DNA of 64,000 bases from NCBI RefSeq assembly GCF_018860155.1, contig NZ_JAHKNI010000007.1, positions 248,001 to 312,000 on the forward strand, given 5' to 3'. Shown piece after piece: positions 43,699 through 51,918 of this stretch. Source of the stretch: Nocardia albiluteola. Lineage in GTDB: Bacteria; Actinomycetota; Actinomycetes; Mycobacteriales; Mycobacteriaceae. The notes beneath the pieces were generated by a model that did no database searches, was not told the DNA's origin, and was given only the letters and a program-made list of their open reading frames with translations. The position numbers and the translations under genes were made by a program. Every line of letters starts with the position of its first letter. The stretch's first letter is position 1.

Positions 43699-44511
43699 TT
43701 ACGAGAGTCGAGACTCCGGTTGGGTAGCGTGCCATAGCATCTCATACTCGTCGGGGCTGAGGTGGCCGAGGTAGCTGTGGAGGCGTTCGGCGTTGTAGAA
43801 GTTATCGATCCAGTCGGCCATCGCTATGGTCAACTCGAGGCTCGTGGGCCACTTTCTGGTGTTCAGCAACTCGGTTTGCATTCGCCCCCAGAACGCCTCG
43901 ATGGCAGCGTTGTCGAAGCAGTCGCCAACGGTTCCGAAGGAGGGAATCAGATTGTGCCGGCGAAGGTTCTCTCCGAACGACCAGGATGTGATCTGAGTGC
44001 CGTGGTCGGCATGCAATATAGCGCCGTGGTATCTTTTCCGTTCCCGGACGGCCATATTCACCGCATTATTGACCAGAGCTGCGTCCGGGATTGTAGAAAA
44101 CGACCTCCCGACAACCTTTTTGCTGAAGCAATCGAGAATCGCGCAGCAATAGACCTTTCCATCACGAGTGGGATGCTCGGTGATGTCCGTGCACCACAGC
44201 TCGTTCGGCTTGTTCGCGACGAACATGCGGTTCACCAGGTCCGATGGCGTATGAACACCCAGCAGATTCGGTTTCCTTCCCTTCTGGAGCGGCAGACCCG
44301 AGAGCTGCAACTCGCCCATGATCGAGTGGATCAGCTTATGATTAACCACCATGTCGCACTCGCTCAGCAACGCTGCCTGAATCCGCCGCCGCCCGTAGCT
44401 TCCGCGAGAACGCAGGTGGATCTTGCCGATCTCGTCGGCCACAATCGTTCGCCGCAGGAACCGAATCGATAACGCTGGCTTGCGCAAGCGATGAAAAGTG
44501 GCCCGGTTCAA
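43699..44511 (-). CDS. IS3-family transposase OrfB
   Basis: A 270-residue catalytic part of the transposase with HTH_21 (RSRGSYGRRRIQAALLSEC) and the DDE core: ELWCTDITEHPT, ILHADHGTQITS and AAIEAFWGRMQTEL. It is normally made as an OrfAB fusion by -1 frameshifting at the A-AAA-AGG near 44585; the OrfB frame is open up to that point (KYAIVERLIARGHSGRAACR). Confidence 0.85.
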   Translation of the reverse strand: MNRATFHRLRKPALSIRFLRRTIVADEIGKIHLRSRGSYGRRRIQAALLSECDMVVNHKLIHSIMGELQLSGLPLQKGRKPNLLGVHTPSDLVNRMFVANKPNELWCTDITEHPTRDGKVYCCAILDCFSKKVVGRSFSTIPDAALVNNAVNMAVRERKRYHGAILHADHGTQITSWSFGENLRRHNLIPSFGTVGDCFDNAAIEAFWGRMQTELLNTRKWPTSLELTIAMADWIDNFYNAERLHSYLGHLSPDEYEMLWHATQPESRLS

Positions 44512-44555
44512 TCCGGCGATACGGCAGGCCGCTCGGCCTGAATGCCCACGCGCGA

Positions 44556-44867
44556 TCAGCCTTTCGACGATCGCGTATTTCCTTTTGGGGAGATCACCAC
44601 CTGCCCGTCGAATAGTTCACACGCGTCTCGGGTGAGTTTCAGCTCGGCCTCCAACTGGGCAATCCGGCGATGCGCCGAGGCCAACTCATCGGCCTCGACG
44701 CTCGGCACGCCGTCACGGACTCCCGCATCGACCAGTGCCTGAGCCTTCCATTTGAACAGCGTCGCCGCGGAAATCCCTGTCTCAGCAGCGATCTCAGCGA
44801 CCCGTTCCCCAGCGCGCAGTCGCACACACACCTGCCGGCGCACGGACTGCGGATACGATTTCGGCAC
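44556..44867 (-). CDS. IS3-family transposase OrfA
   Basis: A protein of about 103 residues with an N-terminal helix-turn-helix (YPQSVRRQVCVRLRAGERVA, then ISAATLFKWKAQAL) and a leucine-zipper-like coiled coil (IAQLEAELKLTRDACE). The GTG at 44867 with GGAGG five bases upstream is the likely start; the frame is open to 44897. It ends just past the slippery site that gives the OrfAB fusion. Confidence 0.85.
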   Translation of the reverse strand: MPKSYPQSVRRQVCVRLRAGERVAEIAAETGISAATLFKWKAQALVDAGVRDGVPSVEADELASAHRRIAQLEAELKLTRDACELFDGQVVISPKGNTRSSKG

Positions 44868-44962
44868 TATGACCTCCTGACGGTCAGTCTGCCGCAACTC
44901 TCACAAGGGTGGTCTCCCTTCCGGGGGCCGGATCAGGTGGTCTCGTCATCGGGGACAGCTCA

Positions 44963-45268
44963 TGGCGGATGCGCATTATTTGATGATTCCCGTTGCAACC
45001 CACCGATTCTCAGCCAAACCGTGTACTGCCCGTGTACTTGGGGCAGATTTGAGTGGCGTGCACAGGCTTGGTGGAGCCTCGATGGCGATCGATTGCAGTT
45101 GTGAGACTGCCCCGCCGAGGACCAATCCATCCGGTTTGGGATGCTTGTGCTTTTCGTCGGTTTTATGGTGTTGTGTTTTGTACCGCCCGAGGACCGGCCG
45201 GTGGCGTCACGGTGGGTCTGGTGATCTCTCCGGCGGTGGGTGATATGGACGACCGGTGAGGACACGCC
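44963..45268. other. Gap between IS elements and terpene synthase
   Basis: These 306 bases hold no convincing gene. A direct repeat GTGTACT-GCCC-GTGTACT occurs near 45020. GAGG lies seven bases before the terpene synthase start at 45269. Confidence 0.4.
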
Positions 45269-46372
45269 ATGGTGGATTCGGACATGGTCACAGTCGAGGC
45301 GGAGCTTGCGGCGATGCGTTCGCAGTACCGGGAGGTGGTGCGGACGGGGCCGCGGTGGTCGTTGCGGTCGCTATTGAGCACGCCCGAGGGCGATATCGCG
45401 GCTTATTGTGAAGGTTTCGGGCCCAGCAGGTTCGGCGACGAGGCGTGTGCGGGAGTGGAGCGGTTCTGCCGTGGTCATGGGATCTGGCTGGAACCGGGTG
45501 GGGCGCACTACAACAGCATGACCCCGTACCTGCATCCGCATACGATCACCGTCGAGCGGATGCGAATCATCGGGATTTTCAACGCGATCCTGTTCTGGCT
45601 CAACGACACTGTCGGCCGGGAGAAGTTCGCCCATCTCTCGGCCGACGAGCAGCACAGGGCTCTGGAAACTGTCGAACGACTTTGCAGGTTACTGGAATCA
45701 CGACATACGGGAGCCAAGCCCGCAGCCGTGGAGGTCGCGACGTCGGAACTGCTGGCGCTGCTGACCAGGCATGCGGATCCGGGGTGGCTGGTGCGGTTCC
45801 TCGGCTCGACGATCGAGCATCTACGTCCGGCGATCCGGGACCAGAATGCGCGTGCGCGTGGGGGATTGCTGAGCGTCGTCGGCTATATCGAGCTGCGGGC
45901 CCGGGTGTCGGGGATGTATCCGGCGATCGGGTTGTGCGAGTTTGCCCGGGACGAGTATCTGCCGTGGGAACGTCTCCCGGCGAGATTGGGTGTGGGCTTG
46001 CGCCGGTTGCAGCTGTTGACCGTGGAGATCGGTGCGTTGATGAACGACCTGTTCTCCTTTGAGAAGGAGTGCATCGTGGATGGCTCGGATTTCAACCTGG
46101 TCCCGGTGTGCCTGCTGAACACGCCGGGAGCCACGTTGATCGACGCCGTGCACGAGGCGGCGCGCATCGTGCGGGACAGGTTGACCGAGTTCGGTGTTCT
46201 GCACGCGCGTGTGGGTGATGAGTGTGGTGGGTTGGCCGATCGGGGTGTGGTTGAGGCGGTGTCGGCTCATCTGGAGGATTTGGTGGGATGTGTACGGGCG
46301 ACCTGGGTGTGGCAGATCACCACGGCACGTTATAAAGGTGTGTCGGTCTTCGCCGAAAATAATGCTGGATGA
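45269..46372 (+). CDS. Class I terpene synthase with atypical first metal motif
   Basis: A 367-residue bacterial terpene cyclase. The NSE triad is complete (N259-D-L-F-S263-F-E-K266-E267), the arginine sensor lies in ELRARVSGMYP near 210, and the C-terminal RY pair is at 354-355. The usual Asp-rich motif after the FW of ILFWLNDTVGRE is N112-D113 with E118, not DDxxD. Such enzymes ionise farnesyl or geranyl diphosphate (Mg2+-dependent) and cyclise it; the product cannot be read from sequence. The next gene on the strand encodes a diguanylate cyclase. The altered motif may affect metal binding. Confidence 0.8.
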   Translation: MVDSDMVTVEAELAAMRSQYREVVRTGPRWSLRSLLSTPEGDIAAYCEGFGPSRFGDEACAGVERFCRGHGIWLEPGGAHYNSMTPYLHPHTITVERMRIIGIFNAILFWLNDTVGREKFAHLSADEQHRALETVERLCRLLESRHTGAKPAAVEVATSELLALLTRHADPGWLVRFLGSTIEHLRPAIRDQNARARGGLLSVVGYIELRARVSGMYPAIGLCEFARDEYLPWERLPARLGVGLRRLQLLTVEIGALMNDLFSFEKECIVDGSDFNLVPVCLLNTPGATLIDAVHEAARIVRDRLTEFGVLHARVGDECGGLADRGVVEAVSAHLEDLVGCVRATWVWQITTARYKGVSVFAENNAG

Positions 46373-46494
46373 AGCATTTCCGGATGGCGTCAATTTCTTG
46401 TGCTGCACTCAGTCGGTGGCGGTACTGTGTGATCCACGCGGCGACATCCTCATCGGAGAGGGTGGCGTGGAGCGGCTGAGGTTCCTGGGGTGTG

Positions 46495-47775
46495 ATGGAC
46501 GGCAGTGAGCGAGATGCCCTGGCGGCGGCGTGGCGGCAGGCACTGACGCGGATCGACGAGGGGCCCGAGGCGTCTGCACAGGCTGGTGACCTGTTGGCGG
46601 AGTTGGTGGAGGATCTCCTGGCTGGCCTGGTGGCCGAGGAATTCGACGCCGATAAGGGTTTTGGGGTTGGCGCGGCGGTGGCGGGTGCGGGGTGGACCGA
46701 TCCTGAGGTACCGACCCTCTGTGCCCGCGTTCTGCAGCCGATGGTGGATCACTGTGATCGGCCCGATGCCGGGGCGCGGTTCGCGGTGTTGTGCGCTGCC
46801 CTCGGGCAAGGCCATCAGACCCGGCGTGCACAGGCCCGGCCCGATCGGGCGCGTGACCCCGAGCCCGGCCTGCTGGAGGTGAATGCGAGGTTTCGTGTCG
46901 TGTTCGACAATGCGGCGGTCGCGATCGCGATCGGTGATACCGATGGGGTGCTGGTCGAGGCCAATCGCGGGCTGGCCGAGATGATCGGGGTGCCGGTGGA
47001 GCAGTTGCGGGGGATCTCGGTATACGACTTCGCACACCCGGACGATCAGGAGGAGATCCGGGCTCTGGTGTACGAGAACCTGGTTCCGGCCGGCCAGGGC
47101 ACGGTCAAACTGGAACGGCGCCTGTTACGGGCGGACCAGAGTGTGGGCTGGGTGGCGTTTTCCATCACTTACGTCCAGGGCATGGACGGGCAGGACGACT
47201 ATCTGCTGGCCGTCGGGGAGGACGTCACCGAGCAGCACCGGCTGCGCGAGGAACTGGCCTGGCAGGCCCGCCATGATCCACTCACCGGTCTGCCCAACCG
47301 CCGCTACCTGGTCGAACGGATCGGCGAGGTGACCGCCGCCGCCGGTGCCGAGGACTACGTGGGCTTGTGTTTTGTGGATCTGGACCGGTTCAAACCGATC
47401 AACGACACCTACGGGCACGGCACCGGCGATCGGGTGCTGTGTCAGGTCGCGGCCCGTTTCCGCGACAGCATCACCGAGCCGGACTGCTTGATCGCGCGGA
47501 TCGGGGGCGATGAATTCGTCGTGCTGATCCCGCCACCGGCGGGGAGTTACCTCGTGGACCAGGTGGCCGATCGGATATTGGCCTCGTTGACCGAGCCGAT
47601 CACGGCGAATGGTCACCGGTTGCGTATCTCGGCCACCATCGGGGCGCTGGTCACTCCGATCGCGGGTTCGGACGCGGAGGAGTTGCTCGATGCTGCCGAC
47701 ACTGTCCTGTATACGGCGAAGGCCGACAGAAAAGGGCACTCGGTCCTGCGCAGGTCACATGCCTCGGCACGGTGA
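46495..47775 (+). CDS. PAS-GGDEF diguanylate cyclase
   Basis: A protein of about 426 residues: a helical N-terminal region (residues 1-125), a PAS domain (about 128-245, VVFDNAAVAIAIGDTDGVLV and GISVYDFAHPDDQEEI) and a GGDEF domain (about 260-420) with LTGLPNRRYLV and the intact active motif RIGGDEFVVL. The position of the inhibitory RxxD site holds TEPD, so product inhibition by c-di-GMP at the I-site is unlikely. No membrane helix is seen, so it is a soluble sensor. The start is ATG 46495 or GTG 46492. It follows the terpene synthase by 122 bases. Confidence 0.88.
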   Translation: MDGSERDALAAAWRQALTRIDEGPEASAQAGDLLAELVEDLLAGLVAEEFDADKGFGVGAAVAGAGWTDPEVPTLCARVLQPMVDHCDRPDAGARFAVLCAALGQGHQTRRAQARPDRARDPEPGLLEVNARFRVVFDNAAVAIAIGDTDGVLVEANRGLAEMIGVPVEQLRGISVYDFAHPDDQEEIRALVYENLVPAGQGTVKLERRLLRADQSVGWVAFSITYVQGMDGQDDYLLAVGEDVTEQHRLREELAWQARHDPLTGLPNRRYLVERIGEVTAAAGAEDYVGLCFVDLDRFKPINDTYGHGTGDRVLCQVAARFRDSITEPDCLIARIGGDEFVVLIPPPAGSYLVDQVADRILASLTEPITANGHRLRISATIGALVTPIAGSDAEELLDAADTVLYTAKADRKGHSVLRRSHASAR

Positions 47776-47862
47776 CGCGGCAGGCAGCGGTATTGATCCC
47801 GTACGGGTACGAAACCCGTAGGCCGGACAGTGGTCTCGCGGTTCGAGCGTGACTGTTGCGTG

Positions 47863-48753
47863 TTACAGGGGTGAACCGGCTGCGGCTGCGGTGACGATGT
47901 CGCTGGTGCGGTTGGGGGCTATGGCCTTGAGGCACAGGCGATCCCAGGTCTGCCGGTAGGTGCTCAACTCGTCGTGCCGGTGCAGAAAGCAGGTGCCGGT
48001 GGCGTGGCGGGTGTGGACGATGTCAGTGAGGCTGGCGTCGGCGAATCGCAAGATGGTGAATCCGTTCGGGCTGATGATCGGCCCACCGGCGTGGTCGGGC
48101 ATGATCTGCACAATAATGTTGGGGCGGTCCGCGATCTGCGCCAGATGTGCCAGCTGATCACGCCAGACCTGCCACCGGCCGAGCTGGCGGCGCAGCGCCA
48201 CCTGCTCGATCACCACCCACAGTCGCGGCGGATCCGGGCGGGTCAGTATCCGCTGGCGCTGGTGAAGGAGATCGAGTCGGCGCTCGAGGTCCGCCTCCTC
48301 CGCGTCCGGGTGGGCCAGGGCCAGGACCTCCCGGGCATAGGCGGCGGTCTGCAACAGGTCGGGAATCATCGCGGGCGCATAGCAGCGCAGGTGCGTCGCG
48401 GAGTCCTCGAGAGTCAGGTAGGTATCGAGCCACCGTAGCTGCGGGCCGGTGGCGCTGGCCAGTCGCGCCAGACCGAGGTATTCCGCCCGCGCCGCGGGAT
48501 GATCGACACCGTACACGGTCAACAGGCCCTCCACGTCCGTGATGCGCACCGCCGCCCGCCCGGCTTCGAGACCGCTGATCCTCGACGGTGACGCCGCGAT
48601 CGCCCGGCCCGCGGCCTCGCTGGTGATCTCGGACGCCTCCCGTAGATGCCGCAACCGTGTCCCCAGCACACGGGGTAGCTCTGTGGGGGCATCGGATGAA
48701 TAATCGTTTCCACCAACCGCATTCGCCGTCGTGGTCGTACTGTCTGTCGGCAA
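47863..48753 (-). CDS. XRE-type helix-turn-helix protein with DUF5753 domain
   Basis: A 296-residue regulator of a class abundant in actinomycetes. The N-terminal helix-turn-helix is LGTRLRHLREASEITSEAAG followed by AIAASPSRISGLEAGRAAVR. The remainder is the DUF5753 domain (ATHLRCYAPAMIPDLLQTAA, IVQIMPDHAGGPIISPNGFT). Such proteins are commonly encoded next to small DUF397 partners; none is seen here. It is convergent with the diguanylate cyclase gene, stops facing each other 87 bases apart. Confidence 0.82.
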   Translation of the reverse strand: MPTDSTTTTANAVGGNDYSSDAPTELPRVLGTRLRHLREASEITSEAAGRAIAASPSRISGLEAGRAAVRITDVEGLLTVYGVDHPAARAEYLGLARLASATGPQLRWLDTYLTLEDSATHLRCYAPAMIPDLLQTAAYAREVLALAHPDAEEADLERRLDLLHQRQRILTRPDPPRLWVVIEQVALRRQLGRWQVWRDQLAHLAQIADRPNIIVQIMPDHAGGPIISPNGFTILRFADASLTDIVHTRHATGTCFLHRHDELSTYRQTWDRLCLKAIAPNRTSDIVTAAAAGSPL

Positions 48754-48948
48754 CTCTCACATCTCCGGGTCGATCTCGAGCAACACGGCCCGGTGGGGGT
48801 ACTCATGTCCGAGTTACACCGGCCACAGGGCGTGACCGGCGGATCTCTCGCAGTTCAGCGAGCGCATCCGCCGGGTACCCGCCATCGGCGGCTAACAAGC
48901 AGAATACGCGGCAATGTCCAACCCGCGCACCGCATTCCGAGGAGAATC

Positions 48949-49122
48949 ATGACCGTCGAGCTCGCCATCACCCAGGTCTGGGACCTGCCTTCCCGCGAGG
49001 CTCTGCTCGTTACGGGCCCATTGACGTCCGGGAAAATCAACCAGGGCACGGTGCTGCGCAACGCGACGGCCGGCGCCGAGATCGCCGCGCGGGGGCTGGA
49101 ACTGCAGGTCGTAGTCGGATAG
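48949..49122 (+). CDS. Small protein resembling EF-Tu domain 2, possibly truncated
   Basis: A 57-residue frame with a strong ribosome-binding site (GAGGAG) before the ATG. The sequence ITQVWDLPSREALLVTG, then TSGKINQGTVLRNATAG resembles the start of the second beta-barrel of translational GTPases, where FxVxDVF...GRGTVVTGxVxSGxIxxGD is usual. No G domain is present. It ends abruptly, so it may be a decayed copy or one of the small EF-Tu-like peptides found in actinomycetes. Confidence 0.45.
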   Translation: MTVELAITQVWDLPSREALLVTGPLTSGKINQGTVLRNATAGAEIAARGLELQVVVG

Positions 49123-49273
49123 GAAGTTGTCCTGATGCCGCAGGCTTTCGTTCTCGGCGTGGTGGCCGGTGAGCGCGGCCTGGATGGAGGCGGGGCCGGA
49201 TATCGGCGATCGTGGCGCACACCAGCTCGGCGATGCGGTGCGCGAGGTCAGTATTCGTGGCTGGGGTGGTCAC
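49037..49273 (-). other. Possible small frameshifted gene
   Basis: A GTG-initiated frame begins with TTPATNTDLAHRIAELVCAT and looks protein-like for 25 residues. After that a neighbouring frame (ALTGHHAENESLRHQDNFL) looks more natural. This suggests a short gene broken by a frameshift near 49195. No family is recognised. It overlaps the EF-Tu-like frame on the other strand, so one of the two may be spurious. Confidence 0.2.
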
Positions 49274-49755
49274 CGGGGGCCGCCTTTCGGTGGTCCTAAC
49301 CGGAAAATGACATGGTGAGCAGGCAGGCGACAGCGCCCGGCGGAGCCGGGCTGGTAGGCGAGTGCGGTCAGCTGGGCGATATGGTTGCGGATGCGGCGGT
49401 CGGTGTTGAGGCGGCGGTCGTGGTAGTCAGGACCGAGGTCCTGGTAGCGGGCGGCAGGGTCAGACAATAGGTTCTCACCGCCGCAGGTCAGCCCGACAGC
49501 GAACGGATCGTCGGTGCTCAACCCGTAGCTCCGCAGTTGCGGCCGGCCGTCGCGCACCACCTCGTTGGCCAGCTCGTACACCGCAGCCTCGACGCATCCA
49601 CCGGATGCCGACCCGGCAACGACGCCGTCGGGGGCGACCATCATCACCGCACCGACCGGTCGCGGCGACGATCCGGGGGTGCGGACCACCGTGGCGACAC
49701 CGGCGGTGCCACCTGATCGCCAAATCGACGTCAGCTCCGCCAGTATGTCGCGCAC
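49270..49755 (-). pseudogene. XdhC/CoxI-family N-terminus joined to a transposase-like tail
   Basis: From the GTG at 49755 the frame gives RDILAELTSIWRSGGTAGVA, VRTPGSSPRPVGAVMMV, GSASGGCVEAAVYELA and GLTCGGE, the complete first domain of XdhC/CoxI proteins that help insert molybdenum cofactor into xanthine or CO dehydrogenases. At about 49465 it changes to DPAARYQDLGPDYHDRRLNT and DRRIRNHIAQLTALAY, which resembles the C-terminal tail of transposases in actinomycete insertion sequences. The Rossmann half of XdhC is missing. It is probably a non-functional chimera made by element insertion and deletion. Confidence 0.6.
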
Positions 49756-50179
49756 TGCCGCCCGCGCCTTTCGGTCGTGGCCCAGGCGATCGGCCGTGGT
49801 AATCGCACCTTCATATGATGCAGCGCCTCGGCCCCGTGCGTGTCTCACAAGACCGTAACCCCGGCCTCCGGGTGTCCAAGGGCTCCGGGTGCCGCAAATG
49901 TTCCTCCAAGGTCGAGGCGCGCCGGCGAAGGCAGCCTTCGCCTGAGCACTCTCTAGCGGCGACTCATCCCCATCTGCTGAAAGAATGGCACCCCACGAAG
50001 AACGTCGATATCGACCCGGCCACAATCGGCGAAGGCAGTGGAAGCTCCCTAATCGGCTGCCCGCCAGTGTCATCGGTGTGGCTCGCTAATGGCTTGCGTC
50101 CCATCGGGTTACCGTGCGGGTGTGGTCCGAAGGAACGCCTTCCCGGGGCGTCGCCGGCTCCGGTGGGTAGGCTCGAATC
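49756..50179. other. Gene-free stretch
   Basis: No convincing coding sequence or repeat is seen in these 424 bases between the XdhC fragment and the next regulator fragment, which start away from each other. Confidence 0.4.
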
Positions 50180-50443
50180 GTGCCCGACACCCGCCGGAAA
50201 CCCGCTCCGGTTACGCAATTCACGGAGAAGCGGGGACTGCTCGGACATGGGGACGGTATCGCGCCGCACCGTCACGTCCAGGGACAGCTGCTGTATCCCT
50301 CGGCGGGCGTACTCGCCACCACGACCGAGCGGGGCACGTGGATTGCCCCGGCTAACCGGGTGGCCTGGACCCCGCCGGGTTTCGAGCACGACCACCGCGC
50401 GTACGGGCAGACCGAGGTTCGAGTGGTGGAGCTCTCCGGCGCG
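50180..50443 (+). pseudogene. AraC-type regulator, N-terminal cupin piece
   Basis: From GTG 50180 the frame reads PAPVTQFTEKRGLLGHGDGI, APHRHVQGQLLYPSAGVLAT, RGTWIAPANRVAWTPPGFEH, the sugar/arabinose-binding-like cupin of AraC regulators. The natural sequence stops at RVVELSG and the frame then turns into unrelated sequence. The helix-turn-helix half is missing, so this is a truncated regulator. Confidence 0.55.
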
Positions 50444-50625
50444 CTGTGCGCTGGTGGAACTACCAGGCGTTCGCGACATGGTGGACGGACCTGGTGCACA
50501 ACGCCGCCGACGCTTCCCGCCAAGGAGAGTTCCGGCACCGGGTCGCTCGGGCCGACCTGGAGCGGCAGTTCACACCCGGCTCGGCGAACCGGCTGCTCAG
50601 CGAGTTCATCGCCGGGCTGAACTGA
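50444..50625 (+). pseudogene. C-terminal fragment of an unidentified protein
   Basis: A different plus-strand frame from about 50447 gives WWNYQAFATWWTDLVHNAAD, then RVARADLERQFTPGSANRLL and ends SEFIAGLN. It looks like the genuine end of a protein but no family is recognised. It abuts the AraC-type fragment, so the two were joined by a deletion. Confidence 0.35.
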
Positions 50626-50911
50626 GAAAGTACACCGCCGACCGCAGGCGCATGCTCCCGCCGATTGTTCCTATTGGATTGCACAGCAGTGTATTTCGAC
50701 AGGCGAACCGGAACAGCGGATCCCGTCGTCCCGCGGTCGGAGAACTTCTCGGGATCGTGGTCCGCGGCGACCACTGGTTCGCATATCAGGCACGATCCCT
50801 GAGTAGGGCGCGACTGGCTGAATGTGCTCGGTTCGCCGACCGGAACCTACCGGAATTCGCGCCGGAAGGGCGGGCATGCATGGGAAGCTTCTCCGGTGAA
50901 ATCGCCTGAAG
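50626..50911. other. Intergenic stretch
   Basis: No supported gene is present between the fragment above and the 3' end of the SnoaL-like gene. Confidence 0.4.
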
Positions 50912-51325
50912 TCAGGCGGGTCTCACGGTCTGCATAGTGCGCTCGGTCTCCCAGAAGGCACGCAAGGCCAGGATCTTGCCCGCCTCGTCCACCCGGTAGG
51001 TGAACACACCTTCTGCGTCGATCACCTGGCTGCCGTTGCGGCTGCGGACCTTGCCGGTGTAAGCGATTTCGTTCCCGCAAGCGAAGGAGTCCTCGAACAG
51101 GAACTCGATCGACTCGCTGGGCGCGATGGCCTTGTCCCAGAACGCCGAGATGGCGTCGCGGCCCCGATGGCCCTTACCTTCCGGATCGAAAACCGAAGGG
51201 CCGACCGGGTCTTCGACGACGGCGTCCACGGCGAACATATCCAGCCAGGCGTCCTTGTCACGCACCCCGACCGCGGCCAGCAATGCCTGGCTGGCGGTGC
51301 GCGCCGGATGGGTGGCGGTGGTCAT
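50912..51325 (-). CDS. SnoaL-like protein
   Basis: A 137-residue NTF2-like protein (QALLAAVGVRDKDAWLDMFA, VVEDPVGPSVFDPEGKGHRG, RGRDAISAFWDKAIAP). The fold includes ketosteroid isomerases, polyketide cyclases and limonene epoxide hydrolases. GAAGGAG precedes the ATG at 51325. It lies downstream of an SRPBCC-fold gene and an AraC regulator on the same strand, so the three may form one unit acting on a hydrophobic ligand. Confidence 0.78.
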   Translation of the reverse strand: MTTATHPARTASQALLAAVGVRDKDAWLDMFAVDAVVEDPVGPSVFDPEGKGHRGRDAISAFWDKAIAPSESIEFLFEDSFACGNEIAYTGKVRSRNGSQVIDAEGVFTYRVDEAGKILALRAFWETERTMQTVRPA

Positions 51326-51397
51326 GATCTTCTCCTTCTGTCGGGCGTCTCATGGATGGTGACCAGGTGGTCGAGCATGAAGCGGCGAATGATGCCA

Positions 51398-51859
51398 TCA
51401 ACCGCGGTGGGTCCGGCGAACGTCCGGAGTGGCGGCGTACTCCGCCAGTCCGTTCGTCATCGACTGCATGAAGCGACGAAGGTACCACTGGAAGAACCAG
51501 CGCATGCCCCGGCGCGCGCGGTATGTTCCGTGCCAGCGGATTTGGGTTCCGCCATCGGGAGTCTCCCGCAGTTCGATGGCGGCGCGGTAGTCGGCCATCT
51601 GTGGGTTTTCGACACCCTCGTATGCGAATCGGCGCAGCGAGTCGAGGGAGGTGATCCGCTCCTTGGTAACCACTTTGCCGGTGCGGAAGGCTCGGGTTGC
51701 TCCGACACCATCTCGTCCTTCGGGTGAGAGGTTTTGGGACAGAGCGGATTCCAGTGCATCGACCGGCGACCATTCAGGCCAGCTCTGTGCATCGAGCAGC
51801 AACCCCCACACCGCTGCCGGTGGTGCCGCCGATGCCGCGATGACGTCATACGATTGCAT
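51398..51859 (-). CDS. SRPBCC-fold (polyketide cyclase/START-like) protein
   Basis: A 153-residue protein with the helix-grip fold. Markers are the N-terminal IAASAAPPAAVWGLLLDAQS followed by WPEWSPVDALESAL, the middle RITSLDSLRRFAYEG, and the long C-terminal helix RWFFQWYLRRFMQSMTNGLA. The fold binds lipids, polyketides or hormones. It lies between the AraC gene (60 bases upstream) and the SnoaL-like gene. Confidence 0.78.
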   Translation of the reverse strand: MQSYDVIAASAAPPAAVWGLLLDAQSWPEWSPVDALESALSQNLSPEGRDGVGATRAFRTGKVVTKERITSLDSLRRFAYEGVENPQMADYRAAIELRETPDGGTQIRWHGTYRARRGMRWFFQWYLRRFMQSMTNGLAEYAATPDVRRTHRG

Positions 51860-51918
51860 GACAAGACCCTATGGCCGGGTCGGCCAGCGTTCCCATGCTC
51901 GAGATTGCTGTGCTGCGG

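Larger units (their letters stand above)
43670..44935 (-). mobile_element. Intact IS3-family insertion sequence, 1266 bp, with GGT target duplication
   Basis: Both ends are visible as imperfect inverted repeats: the left begins TGATCCGGCCCCCGG and the right ends CCGGGGGCCGGATCA. The element is flanked on each side by the trinucleotide GGT (43667-43669 and 44936-44938), a 3-bp target duplication as expected for IS3. It carries orfA and orfB on the minus strand with an A-AAA-AGG slippery site. It looks complete and recent, and inserted into the tail of the IS407-like element. Confidence 0.85.
42756..44962 (+). mobile_element. IS407-like IS3-family element, left end lost, interrupted by a second IS
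   Basis: This element keeps its orfB (to 43634) and about 35 bases beyond it, is interrupted at 43669 by another IS, and resumes at 44936 to end near 44962. The right end reads CATCGGGGACAGCTCA, i.e. TGAGCTGTCCCC on the other strand, the style of IS407-group termini. orfA and the left terminal repeat are gone, replaced by the integrase stump. It cannot move by itself. Confidence 0.6.
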
